Below the pieces are notes generated by a model, which saw only the letters and a program-made list of their open reading frames with translations, made no database searches and had not been told where the DNA came from. The translations under genes were made by a program, and so were the position numbers. 64,000 bases of DNA from Dyadobacter sp. MSC1_007 (GTDB taxonomy: Bacteria; Bacteroidota; Bacteroidia; Cytophagales; Spirosomataceae): the NCBI RefSeq assembly GCF_023667495.1, contig NZ_JAMOZL010000009.1, forward strand, positions 1 to 64,000, written 5' to 3'. This document shows, piece after piece, positions 44,564 through 53,064 of the stretch; the stretch's first letter is position 1, and every line of letters starts with the position of its first letter.

Positions 44564-45109
44564 TCACAGGGCATTTCCTACATTTGTTGCACGCACTTCA
44601 TCGATGAATTTTTGTAGTTCTGATGCAGAATAGTGTGTTTTTGCCAACTTTTCAAACTCCATAAATACCGATAGCATACGGTTGTATTTGATCATGCAGG
44701 AACTATCGTGCGCTTTCAATTCCCGGCCGCGGTATTCCCCATGTTCGTCCATACGATCTACCAGATAAGACATCATGTAATAATACATGCCGCTATTTGC
44801 GTCAAATCCCTCAAATTCGAGGGATGCCAGATCGAGCAAGTCTCTTTCCGCATGACTTAGCGTCCGGATAGAATCGTTGATGCGGCGATACATTTTCATA
44901 ATGTCGGTGATTTCACTGTAAACGCTAATCGGTACCTCTTCATAAAGGTTATTGAATACTTTCGGGTAAAGTCCTGTGTAACCTTTTTCAAGTATTTCGA
45001 TACGTTTTTCATTGAGCTCTCTTTCTTTTTCATCACCTATAAAGGAGAGTATTTTGCATTGATTGATCAGAATCTGTCGTTCTATGAGGGGAATACTTTC
45101 GGGAATCAT
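44564..45109 (-). CDS. YfbU family protein
   Basis: Protein of 181 residues that matches the E. coli YfbU pattern along its length. The N-terminal PLIERQILINQCKIL corresponds to the AQRLILSNQYKMM region. EITDIMKMYRRINDSI, LEFEGFDANSGMYYYMMSYL and MIKYNRMLSVFMEF followed by YSASELQKFIDEV follow in the same order. YfbU proteins are conserved but their role is not well understood. It is a monocistronic unit. Confidence 0.85.
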   Translation of the reverse strand: MIPESIPLIERQILINQCKILSFIGDEKERELNEKRIEILEKGYTGLYPKVFNNLYEEVPISVYSEITDIMKMYRRINDSIRTLSHAERDLLDLASLEFEGFDANSGMYYYMMSYLVDRMDEHGEYRGRELKAHDSSCMIKYNRMLSVFMEFEKLAKTHYSASELQKFIDEVRATNVGNAL

Positions 45110-45235
45110 GATTTGTCGGGTCGAGTTTTTTTGAGCAATTTAAGCGTAATCCAACACATTTTTGGTTCTCGAAACTTGCAATATTCCTGAAACTTTGCTC
45201 CTTTACAATTGCTTTCTGCATTTATCGCTCAACCC

Positions 45236-45466
45236 ATGGACAATTCATCATCTGATCCCAACAGCCCCCGGCGTTCCGGCGAGGGTAATTTGTCCGATCC
45301 GGACGCGCTTTCCAAACTTGTAAACGAATTGGAAACAGAGAAAAATCTCAAAAAACTTGCCGAAAAACTGGGCAAAGAATGGAAAAAGAAGCGCGGTACC
45401 GAGAAAGTACCAGACTTGGCTTACGAGAAATTCGAAAACAAATTAAAAAAAGGCGCGGATCAGTAA
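45236..45466 (+). CDS. Small charged hypothetical protein
   Basis: Protein of 76 residues from MDNSSSDPNSPRRSGEGN (ATG at 45236). After a disordered Ser/Pro-rich N-terminus the rest is a highly charged helix (ELETEKNLKKLAEKLGKEWK). Its stop codon overlaps the 3' end of rarA by 7 bp in converging orientation. No family was recognised. The clean codon structure makes it plausible, but the evidence is modest. Confidence 0.5.
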   Translation: MDNSSSDPNSPRRSGEGNLSDPDALSKLVNELETEKNLKKLAEKLGKEWKKKRGTEKVPDLAYEKFENKLKKGADQ

Positions 45467-46731
45467 CCGTACCAATCTGCCCACCAGAACTGAAGTTTCT
45501 TCCGCAGCTCCTCCTCCCGCGCATTCCGGCCAGGCTCAAAAAACCGGGTGCCTTTGATTTCGTCGGGAAGGAAATCCTGTTTTGCGAAATTGCCTTCAAA
45601 ATCATGTGCGTATTTATAGTCTTTGCCATAGCCGATCTGCTTCATGAGCTTGGTAGGCGCATTGCGCAGGTGCAGCGGCACGGGCAAATGTGCCGTTCTG
45701 GTCGCGGCCTCGATGGCATCGCCGATGGCCATGTAACTTGCATTGCTTTTGGGTGAAGTTGCCAGATAAATAGCCGTTTGTGAAAGGATAATCCTGCATT
45801 CCGGGTAGCCGATCACATTGACGGCCTGCATGCAGGCGTTGGCCATGATCATGGCTGTTGGATTAGCATTACCTATGTCTTCGGAAGCCATAATAAGCAT
45901 CCTTCGCGCTATGAAACCGGGATCTTCTCCGGCCACTATCATGCGGGCCATCCAGTAAACAGCACCATTCGGGTCGCTGCCCCGCAAGGACTTGATGAAT
46001 GCGGAGATGATGTCGTAATGCTGCTCCCCAGATTTGTCATACCTGGCAATATTTTGCTGGGCTACTTCCGTCACCCACTCGTCGGTTATCTCGATTTTTT
46101 TTGCTTCACCTTTTGCGAGAACCACGAGTTCAAGCAGGTTAAGAAGCTTCCGTCCGTCGCCTCCCGACAGCCTCATCAAGGCGTCGTAAGACTTGAATTT
46201 AATCGTTTTTTCTTTCAGCCAAACATCCTTTTCCAAGGCGCGGGCGATCAGGTCCTTTAATTCCTTTTCCCCAAACGCTTCCAGAATGTAAACCTGGCAG
46301 CGCGACAAAAGGGCCGAGTTGATTTCAAAAGAGGGGTTTTCAGTAGTAGCGCCAATTAAAGTTACCTGGCCCTTTTCTACGGCCCCGAGCAACGAGTCCT
46401 GCTGGCTTTTGTTGTAACGGTGGATCTCGTCGATGAACAGGATGGCTGGAAACAATCCCGATGGCCTGGCGAGCACTTCACGAAGGTCTTTTACCCCTGA
46501 ACTGATGGCGCTGAGATTGTAAAATTGCCTTTTGGTAGTTTCCGCGATCAGCAGGGCCAATGTCGTTTTTCCTACACCGGGTGGCCCCCAGAAAATCATC
46601 GAAGGGATTGCATTCTGTAAAATGGCGCGTCGCAGAGGGCCTTTTGGCCCAAGCAGCTTTTCCTGCCCTACAAAATCGTCCAAGGTTCTGGGACGAAGGC
46701 GTTCGGCTAGTGGTGTCGTAATTGAGGACAT
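45460..46731 (-). CDS. rarA: Replication-associated recombination protein A (RarA/MgsA)
   Basis: AAA+ ATPase of 423 residues that acts at stalled replication forks and is related to clamp loaders. Walker A is FWGPPGVGKTTLALLIAETT (residues about 48-67), Walker B is ILFIDEIHRYNKSQQD, and sensor 1 is LIGATTENPSFEIN. The C-terminal MgsA tetramerisation part includes GSDPNGAVYWMARMIVAGED and YGKDYKYAHDFEGNF. Length is normal. Confidence 0.97.
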   Translation of the reverse strand: MSSITTPLAERLRPRTLDDFVGQEKLLGPKGPLRRAILQNAIPSMIFWGPPGVGKTTLALLIAETTKRQFYNLSAISSGVKDLREVLARPSGLFPAILFIDEIHRYNKSQQDSLLGAVEKGQVTLIGATTENPSFEINSALLSRCQVYILEAFGEKELKDLIARALEKDVWLKEKTIKFKSYDALMRLSGGDGRKLLNLLELVVLAKGEAKKIEITDEWVTEVAQQNIARYDKSGEQHYDIISAFIKSLRGSDPNGAVYWMARMIVAGEDPGFIARRMLIMASEDIGNANPTAMIMANACMQAVNVIGYPECRIILSQTAIYLATSPKSNASYMAIGDAIEAATRTAHLPVPLHLRNAPTKLMKQIGYGKDYKYAHDFEGNFAKQDFLPDEIKGTRFFEPGRNAREEELRKKLQFWWADWYGY

Positions 46732-46782
46732 TGGATGAAGTGTCAGATTAGTTTGTCAATGTAGGATCAAAATAACACAAAA

Positions 46783-46809
46783 AAAGCGTGGCATAGTTCG
46801 CCACGCTTT
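46783..46809 (-). terminator. Terminator after the ECF sigma gene
   Basis: On the minus strand AAAGCGTGGC pairs with GCCACGCTTT around a 7-base loop, followed by a T tract. It lies 35 bp after the sigma factor stop codon and before the rarA start. Confidence 0.85.
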
Positions 46810-46843
46810 CTTGCGGATATTTAAACGTTTAAACAGATAGGGA

Positions 46844-47425
46844 TTAAAAAGTCAGCCTATCCAATGTCATTTGCTTTTTGAGGTTGCCTAATGCACCAAA
46901 AACGAGGTTGTAAACAGATTGTATATTTATTTTCATTAAATCTGCAATCTCATGGTTGTTAAGGTTCATGTAGAATTTCAGGAAAATCGCTTCTCTCTGC
47001 CGACGAGGCAATCCGTTGATCGCTACATTCAAATGCTGGTTGGTCGATTCGAATTCTTCCTCGGAGATCAGGTGGTTTTCGTGGGAAGGCGTGTTGATAT
47101 GCCAGTACTCAACCGGAATATCTTCGTTGCTGGTGTGCTTCTGCTGCGCATTCAGGTGACGTACCAGTTTTCTCTTGATTGACGCCATCAGATAGAAGCG
47201 AACGGAGGTGGTGTCACCCAGCGTCATCCGGTTTCTCCAAAGCTCCACAAACAGATCGTGGATGCAATCTTTGATAAGTGGCTTGTCGATCGTAAACTGT
47301 GAGCAATACTGGTAAAGAATGTGAACGTAAGAGCGGTACAGGCATGCATATGCATTTTCATCGCCTTTTCTGAACTGATCCCAAAAACAGAGTTCTTCTT
47401 CTTGCTTGTAGCGTAGGTGAGCCAT
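46844..47425 (-). CDS. ECF RNA polymerase sigma factor (Bacteroidota type), orphan
   Basis: Sigma-70-family protein of 193 residues. Region 2 is visible as FRKGDENAYACLYRSYVHIL followed by IKDCIHDLFVELWRNR. Region 4 is LPRRQREAIFLKFYMNLNNH and EIADLMKINIQSVYNLVFGA. No FecR-type anti-sigma or SusC gene is adjacent, unlike typical nutrient-uptake ECF units. Targets are unknown. Confidence 0.9.
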   Translation of the reverse strand: MAHLRYKQEEELCFWDQFRKGDENAYACLYRSYVHILYQYCSQFTIDKPLIKDCIHDLFVELWRNRMTLGDTTSVRFYLMASIKRKLVRHLNAQQKHTSNEDIPVEYWHINTPSHENHLISEEEFESTNQHLNVAINGLPRRQREAIFLKFYMNLNNHEIADLMKINIQSVYNLVFGALGNLKKQMTLDRLTF

Positions 47426-47585
47426 TGTTTGGAAAGGATTTGAGATTTGGGGTTAGGAATGATAAATAATAAGGGTCATTATTACACTTGTAAATATATT
47501 TATAAAAAAACATAATTTAAAAATATTTTCATCATAAAATGATATTTCAAAGTTTAATGATGCTATTTTTTTAAAACTGTCACCT

Positions 47586-49214
47586 TTATAGACTTAAAGA
47601 CGTAAATTTGAAATTTGTCCCGTCAAAAAGCCCTTTGTCACTCAATTTCAAAGCAGGGATCACCAGTAACGCCATGAACGACAGTGACATAAAGGGTGAT
47701 TGTAGTGTAGATCCCAGTTTCTCCTTCGTAAATCTGTCGATAGCCGTGTACCGTTCGGCAGCCTTGTAGCCGTCGATGTCGGTCATTAATCCGGCAATCG
47801 GAAGTGCCAACAAATGCTCCTCATTGCCCCCAACGGCTGAAACACCACCTTTTTCTCTGATTACCAGATTGACTGCGCGCGCAATACTTTCATCATCACA
47901 GCCGACACATATTATATTGTGCGAATCATGCGCCACCGACGAAGCAATGGCACCAGTTCTCAGTCCAAAGTTCCTGATGAATGCGACGGCAGGTTTTGAT
48001 TCAGTGTACCGGTTGACTACGACAATTTTAAGAATGTCATTCGCGACGTCAGCGACGATGTTACCATCTTCAACCTTGCCGGGCAATATCAGCTCATTTG
48101 TAATCAATTGACCCTCTAATACCTCAATCACCCTGATTTTTACCTCGGAATTTTTTGCAGGATATTGGAAGTCTGCGCCGGTTTTCGCGGCACAATCAAA
48201 CTGGTTGGGGTGATCGCTTCTCAGGTCCGGAATCAGCGACTTGCCGTTGCTGGCTACCATTTCCCCATCGATCCATGTTTCGAGTATATTAAATGAAGAA
48301 GGGTTATCTATTATAATGAAGTCAGCGGGGCCATTTTTCCGCAAAAGACCTGCATTCAAACTGTAATGCTCAACGGGATTGATGCAAGCCGCCCGCAGGA
48401 TGTTCCAGAGGCCGTAACCGAGTGCCAGTGCCCGTTTGACCAGTAAGTTAATATGCCCCTCCACCAGATTGTCGGGATGCTTATCGTCGGAGCAAAACAT
48501 GATCCGGTCGGGAAATTCGGCGATGAGCGGGATCAAAGCGTCGAAATTTCTTGCAGCGCTCCCTTCCCGGATGAGGATTTTGACACCATAGTCGATTTTC
48601 TCACGCGCCTCCTCGTATGTGAAACATTCATGATCGGTGCTGATGCCGTGGCTCGCATACAGTTTTGCCGCTTCGCCCCGCAGTCCGGGCGCATGGCCAT
48701 CTATTACCTTACTATAATGTTTAGCCCAGGCAATTTTTGCCATCATATCGGGATCTTCATTTAATACCCCTGGAAAGTTCATGACTTCCGCCAGATAACC
48801 AATATCGTCACTAGCGAGAAGTTGCCCTACCTGTTCTGCATCGACGATGGCCCCGGCAGTTTCAAAAACAGTCGCGGGCACGCATGAGGGAGCACCAAAA
48901 CAAAACTTGAATGGAACCCTTTTACCATCTTCAACCATAAACCTGACCCCATCAATACCCAACACATTGGCTATCTCATGCGGATCCGAAACCGTCGCGA
49001 CGGTGCCATGAACGACAGCAAGCTTCGCAAACTGCGCCGGAGTAAGCATTGAACTCTCGATATGCACATGGGCATCCGTAAAGCCAGGTAATGCATACGG
49101 TAAAGCTGCATTTTCCGGACCGCGCATTGTGATTTGGGCGATTCGCCTTTCTGCGATATGCAGGTCGACCTCGTGAATGTTTTTATCGAAGATATTGATC
49201 AGGTTAACTCTCAT
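47586..49214 (-). CDS. ade: Adenine deaminase (Ade)
   Basis: Metal-dependent amidohydrolase of 542 residues that converts adenine to hypoxanthine and ammonia. The metal-binding N-terminus is PGFTDAHVHIESSMLTPAQF (residues about 43-62). FCSDDKHPDNLVEGHINLLV carries the catalytic Asp region, and the C-terminal NIICVGCDDESIARAVNLVI fits the Ade-C domain. It overlaps the AraC regulator gene by 4 bp (ATGA), so the two are translationally coupled. A degraded 3' context (A/T-rich) separates it from the sigma gene. Confidence 0.94.
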   Translation of the reverse strand: MRVNLINIFDKNIHEVDLHIAERRIAQITMRGPENAALPYALPGFTDAHVHIESSMLTPAQFAKLAVVHGTVATVSDPHEIANVLGIDGVRFMVEDGKRVPFKFCFGAPSCVPATVFETAGAIVDAEQVGQLLASDDIGYLAEVMNFPGVLNEDPDMMAKIAWAKHYSKVIDGHAPGLRGEAAKLYASHGISTDHECFTYEEAREKIDYGVKILIREGSAARNFDALIPLIAEFPDRIMFCSDDKHPDNLVEGHINLLVKRALALGYGLWNILRAACINPVEHYSLNAGLLRKNGPADFIIIDNPSSFNILETWIDGEMVASNGKSLIPDLRSDHPNQFDCAAKTGADFQYPAKNSEVKIRVIEVLEGQLITNELILPGKVEDGNIVADVANDILKIVVVNRYTESKPAVAFIRNFGLRTGAIASSVAHDSHNIICVGCDDESIARAVNLVIREKGGVSAVGGNEEHLLALPIAGLMTDIDGYKAAERYTAIDRFTKEKLGSTLQSPFMSLSFMALLVIPALKLSDKGLFDGTNFKFTSLSL

Positions 49215-50119
49215 ACGGTAGGACTAAAAGTAGATAAATGGCCCGAAATCGGGATTTTGCGGAATTCCTTCTGGTATTGCATCGGGCTTTTGCCGGTGTG
49301 GATTTTGAAATACTTATTGAAATTGGCGAAGTTGTTAAAACCGCTTTCAAAGCAAATCTGCGCCACTGAAAGCCTGCTTTCCGAGAGCAGTTTGCAGGCA
49401 TGGCCGATGCGAAGTTCCAGCAGGAATTGCGAGTAAGTTTTCCGGCTGCGGCTTTTAAAATAGCGGCAAAACGAATGTGGGCTGATGTTTGCGACCTCTG
49501 CTATTTCGTCAATAGATATCTTTTTCTGGAAGTTGCTGATCGAATATTGGTAAATATGGTTGATGCGGTCCGTGTCATACTGGTCATATTCGTTCTGATA
49601 TTGGGTATCGGATAATAAATTGATCTCCGAACAATGCGCCAGTTTTTCGAGTATTTGTAAGAGTGAAATGACAGGGTTACCGTCAGATTGGTTGAGAAGA
49701 TCGTGCAGCAGGGCCTTAACCTGATCGGTGCCTTCCCCGAGTACTTTTAATCCAAGCCTGGCTTTGAGCAGCAGGTCGTGGATCGCTTTGTTCTCGGGCA
49801 GATTCAAAAATGCTTTCCCGAAAATATCCTCAGAGAAATGCACCACCGTGGCCTGGGCATAAAGCTTACTTTCGCGCTGAAAATATTTTTCATCGCATCG
49901 CCAGTAATGCGGAAGGTTAGGGCCGATCAGCAAGAGGTCGCCGCTCTGAAAACTGCGGATATTATCGCCCACGAACTGTGTACCAGAGCCCTGTTCAATA
50001 TGAATGAGCTCTAATTCAGGATGATAGTGCCAGCGATTGTAAAAATACAGCACTACATCACGGCGTATGCTGAACGATTTTTGCAAGCCTTTTGGGACTT
50101 TGAGTAACTGCGGTTTCAC
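49211..50119 (-). CDS. AraC-family regulator with cupin sensor domain
   Basis: Regulator of 302 residues starting with GTG at 50119. The N-terminal cupin (WHYHPELELIHIEQGSGTQF, then RSFQSGDLLLIGPNLPHYW) is a sugar- or metabolite-sensing fold. The C-terminal HTH is SIDEIAEVANISPHSFCRYF and AQICFESGFNNFANFNKYFK. It lies upstream of ade with a 4-bp overlap, and diverges from the sugar-acid cluster across 175 bp. It may control either set or both. Confidence 0.9.
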   Translation of the reverse strand: MKPQLLKVPKGLQKSFSIRRDVVLYFYNRWHYHPELELIHIEQGSGTQFVGDNIRSFQSGDLLLIGPNLPHYWRCDEKYFQRESKLYAQATVVHFSEDIFGKAFLNLPENKAIHDLLLKARLGLKVLGEGTDQVKALLHDLLNQSDGNPVISLLQILEKLAHCSEINLLSDTQYQNEYDQYDTDRINHIYQYSISNFQKKISIDEIAEVANISPHSFCRYFKSRSRKTYSQFLLELRIGHACKLLSESRLSVAQICFESGFNNFANFNKYFKIHTGKSPMQYQKEFRKIPISGHLSTFSPTV

Positions 50120-50294
50120 AAATAATTACACGATTAAAACCGTAAACAAGATATATATGCCAATATAGTTGAAAAATTTGCTATTATCTGAGTTCATTGT
50201 ATTCAAATAATTCTGTTGTTTTGCTGATATATTCTATTTGGCATGTTTGTAAACCATTGGAATACCACACAATACCATTCACCAGAACATAAAT
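50120..50294. promoter_or_regulatory. Divergent control region of AraC-ade and the sugar-acid cluster
   Basis: A/T-rich gap of 175 bp between two divergent transcription units. Several TTTG and TATTTG motifs are present on both strands, but I could not assign one promoter with confidence. The AraC regulator encoded on the minus side is the likely binding protein. Confidence 0.45.
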
Positions 50295-51950
50295 ATGGCG
50301 TCCCAATTCTTAAAAGTTCACCCTTCCGACAATGTCATCGTCGCGTTGCGCGACCAGCCTGCGGGTGCAGAGGTCTCGTACGAAGGGAATCTCTACTCGC
50401 TTCAATACGGCGTTTCGGCCAAGCATAAGTTCGTTACCGAGGATATCGACACCGGCGGCGCTATCATTATGTACGGAGTGCTAGTGGGAAGGGCTACGCA
50501 GCCGATTAAAAAAGGGGAGCCTATTACCACATTCAACCTGAAACACGACGCGCACGATTACAGTACCGCTAATCGCAAACCTTATTCCTATACACAGCCG
50601 GATGTGAGCCAATGGCAAAACCGCACATTTAAAGGTTATCACCGTGAAGACGGCCGGGTAGGGACTTACAACTACTGGCTGGTGGTACCGCTCGTGTTCT
50701 GCGAGAACCGCAACGTGCTGATCATGAAAGACGCATTCGAGCGGGAGCTGGGCTATGCGCAAACTGATATTTATCGCGATCAGGTGCGCGAATTCCTGCA
50801 TTTGTATCAACAGGGTGATATGCGGACGATCAAAAGTCTGGAAACTTTCGTGGATGCGCCTGTTTCAGCTAAGAAGAAACCGGAACGTCCGTTCAAGAAT
50901 GTGGATGGCGTTAAATTCCTGACGCATGAAGGTGGTTGCGGTGGTACGCGTCTTGATGCCAATACATTATGTTCATTGTTCGCTGCTTATGCTGTCCATC
51001 CCAATGTAGCCGGTATTACAGTGTTAAGCCTTGGCTGCCAGAATTCGGAGCTGAAAACATTGGAAGACGAGATAAAGAAACGCGACCCGCACTTCAATAA
51101 GCCATTTTTTGCATTTGAGCACCAAAAAGGAACGGAGTATTCGCTGATGTCTGGCGCGACCAAGGAAACTTTCCTGGGTCTTACCAAAATCAACGAGTTC
51201 GAACGTTCGGACGCACCGCTGTCTAAACTCTCGGTGGGACTGAAATGCGGCGGATCGGATGGATTTTCGGGCATTTCGGCAAATCCGGTCCTCGGACATT
51301 TGTCTGATTTGGTAGTTGGCCTGGGCGGACAAACGCTTCTTGCCGAATTCCCTGAATTGAATGGGGTAGAGCAGGAACTCCTCAACCGTTGTGTAACCGA
51401 AGAAAAAGCGGCGAAGTTTGAGAAGCTGATGCGCGACTACGCTGGAAAAGCCGAAGCGGTAGGTTCTGCATTTGCATTCAATCCTTCGCCGGGAAATATT
51501 AAAGATGGTTTGATCACCGATGCTATCAAGTCAGCCGGTGCTGCCAAGAAAGGTGGTAATGCATATATTTCGGACGTTTTGAATTATACTGAACGTGCAA
51601 CAGAGTCCGGCTTGCATTTGGTTTGCACACCTGGAAATGATGTGGAAGCAACTACCGGTCAAACTGCCGCAGGAGCTAACATTATCCTTTTCACAACAGG
51701 CCTCGGCACGCCGACAGGTAACCCAATATGTCCGGTGGCTAAGGTTGCTACCAACTCATCGCTTGCACAGCGCATGCCCGACGTAATAGACTTTGACTGC
51801 GGGCCGGTCGTGGACGGAACTCAGACGATCGAGCAAAATGCAGAGGCGCTGCTTGAATACGTCATCAAGGTTGCCAGCGGCGAACTCACCAAAGCGCAGC
51901 AGCTGGGCCAGGACGATTTCATTCCGTGGAAGCGCGGGGTTTCGCTCTGA
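50295..51950 (+). CDS. UxaA-family sugar-acid dehydratase (altronate or L-fuconate type)
   Basis: Full-length UxaA family protein of 551 residues. The N-terminal SAF domain (residues about 1-95) precedes the catalytic part, with HREDGRVGTYNYWLVVPLVF, FLTHEGGCGGTRLDANTLCS, SLGCQNSELKTLEDEIKKRD and GLKCGGSDGFSGISANPVLG. The Cys-rich motifs fit the iron-dependent altronate/galactarate dehydratase group. In E. coli UxaA dehydrates altronate, but here no uxaB or uxaC lies near. The neighbours instead form an L-fucose-type route, so it may dehydrate L-fuconate (or L-rhamnonate). The substrate is inferred from context. Confidence 0.85.
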   Translation: MASQFLKVHPSDNVIVALRDQPAGAEVSYEGNLYSLQYGVSAKHKFVTEDIDTGGAIIMYGVLVGRATQPIKKGEPITTFNLKHDAHDYSTANRKPYSYTQPDVSQWQNRTFKGYHREDGRVGTYNYWLVVPLVFCENRNVLIMKDAFERELGYAQTDIYRDQVREFLHLYQQGDMRTIKSLETFVDAPVSAKKKPERPFKNVDGVKFLTHEGGCGGTRLDANTLCSLFAAYAVHPNVAGITVLSLGCQNSELKTLEDEIKKRDPHFNKPFFAFEHQKGTEYSLMSGATKETFLGLTKINEFERSDAPLSKLSVGLKCGGSDGFSGISANPVLGHLSDLVVGLGGQTLLAEFPELNGVEQELLNRCVTEEKAAKFEKLMRDYAGKAEAVGSAFAFNPSPGNIKDGLITDAIKSAGAAKKGGNAYISDVLNYTERATESGLHLVCTPGNDVEATTGQTAAGANIILFTTGLGTPTGNPICPVAKVATNSSLAQRMPDVIDFDCGPVVDGTQTIEQNAEALLEYVIKVASGELTKAQQLGQDDFIPWKRGVSL

Positions 51951-51994
51951 CGAGGTAGCCGTACCGCCGGCTGCGGGTGGATCCCGAGGTGGGA

Positions 51995-52057
51995 GATCCA
52001 TGATACGACATCTGGCATCCGAGATCCGGGATACGAGATCCGGCATCCGGCATCCGA
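51995..52057. repeat. Nine-unit heptamer array (GATCCGG/CATCCGA type)
   Basis: Nine exact-length 7-bp units: GATCCAT, GATACGA, CATCTGG, CATCCGA, GATCCGG, GATACGA, GATCCGG, CATCCGG, CATCCGA. It begins 45 bp after the stop codon of the UxaA-family gene. It shares the 7-bp period but not the unit sequence with arrays elsewhere in the window. A REP-like palindrome overlaps its right end. Confidence 0.9.
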
Positions 52058-52154
52058 CGGTTAAAACCGTCGGTTAGGGGGCTTGGCCTAGCGAGCATAT
52101 ACAAATCGGGTTGAAACCCGGAGAACATCACTAACCTCGGGTTTCAACCCGAGG
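52054..52154. repeat. REP-like palindrome cluster
   Basis: Three palindromic units lie in 101 bp. CCGACGGTTAAAACCGTCGG (52054-52073) is followed by TTAG. CGGGTTGAAACCCG lies at 52107-52120. CCTCGGGTTTCAACCCGAGG (52135-52154) is preceded by ATCACTAA, the reverse complement of the TTAGTGAT tail at 5912-5919. The last two form a 15-bp perfect inverted repeat (52106-52120 with 52138-52152). The design is that of REP elements. Confidence 0.8.
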
Positions 52155-52175
52155 ACCAGACCAAACAACACAACC

Positions 52176-52949
52176 ATGTTCAACTTAACAGGAAAAACAG
52201 CATTGGTAACCGGCGGGGCGAGCGGGATCGGATTGGCGATCTCTAAAACCTTCGCAAAGCAGGGTGCCTATGTGCACATTTTGGAGCTGAATATAGATCT
52301 TGCCAATGAAGTCGTCAGTGAAATCGTGGCGGAAGGCGGACAAGCTGAGGCACACGCACTGGATATCTCCAAGCAGGCGGACGTAGTGAATGTCGTCAAT
52401 TCAATTGCGGCCAATCACAAGATCAATATTTTGGTTAACAATGCGGGTATCGCGCATATTGGCAAAGCGGATACGACTGCCGAAATCGATTTCGACCGCG
52501 TGATCAATATCAATGTTAAAGGCGTTTACAACTGCCTGGCAGCGACTATTCCGCATTTGAAGGCCAATGGCGGAGGCGTGATATTGAACATGGCATCCAT
52601 AGCGGCAACAGTAGGAATACCCGACCGCTTTGCTTATTCTACTGCGAAAGGGGCCGTTTACTCGATGACATTATCCGTAGCCCGCGATTATCTGGCCGAA
52701 GGCATTCGTTGTAACAGCATTTCGCCAGCCCGCGTGCATACACCATTTGTGGATGGTTTTATTTCAAAGAACTATCCCGGCAAGGAGGAGGAAATGTTTG
52801 AAAAGCTGTCCAAAACCCAGCCCATCGGCCGTATGGCGAAACCGGAAGAGATCGGTGCATTGGCATTATACCTCTGTTCAGACGAAGCAGGTTTCATTAC
52901 CGGCTGCGATTATCTGATTGATGGAGGCTTTGAGAAATTGAATAATTGA
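52176..52949 (+). CDS. SDR-family dehydrogenase, probable 2-keto-3-deoxy-L-fuconate dehydrogenase
   Basis: Short-chain dehydrogenase of 257 residues. The cofactor motif is TGGASGIGLAISKTFAKQG (residues about 11-29), NNAGIAHIG follows, and the catalytic Ser, Tyr and Lys are in NMASIAATVGIPDRFAYSTA followed by KGAV. In the non-phosphorylating L-fucose or L-rhamnose route an SDR oxidises 2-keto-3-deoxy acid to the 2,4-diketo acid, the substrate of FAH-family hydrolases such as the next gene. The order dehydratase, SDR, FAH supports this role. Specificity is inferred. Confidence 0.85.
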   Translation: MFNLTGKTALVTGGASGIGLAISKTFAKQGAYVHILELNIDLANEVVSEIVAEGGQAEAHALDISKQADVVNVVNSIAANHKINILVNNAGIAHIGKADTTAEIDFDRVININVKGVYNCLAATIPHLKANGGGVILNMASIAATVGIPDRFAYSTAKGAVYSMTLSVARDYLAEGIRCNSISPARVHTPFVDGFISKNYPGKEEEMFEKLSKTQPIGRMAKPEEIGALALYLCSDEAGFITGCDYLIDGGFEKLNN

Positions 52950-52950
52950 G

Positions 52951-52985
52951 AGGCTGCAAGCAATATGCTTTAAGCCTTAGGTATT
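52951..52985. repeat. Heptamer array after the SDR stop codon
   Basis: Five 7-bp units: AGGCTGC, AAGCAAT, ATGCTTT, AAGCCTT, AGGTATT, starting 1 bp after the SDR stop codon (52947-52949). It forms an inverted pair with the array at 53065-53099. The units AAGCAAT and ATGCTTT recur there in reverse complement. Confidence 0.65.
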
Positions 52986-52992
52986 GTCTGTT

Positions 52993-53028
52993 TTTGACGG
53001 CGTAATGTTTACAAGACATCAATATTTG
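52993..53028 (+). promoter_or_regulatory. Candidate promoter for the FAH-family gene
   Basis: TTTG (52993-52996, within TTTGAC) is followed after 24 bp by AATATTTG (53021-53028). The spacing is one base longer than the usual Bacteroidota range, and the -7 box has one mismatch to TAnnTTTG. The same TTTGAC / CAATATTTG pair occurs at 3068-3100 before the aldolase gene, also between two heptamer arrays. Confidence 0.4.
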
Positions 53029-53064
53029 TATTAATAATTTAAAATAAACGAAAGGGCATCGACG

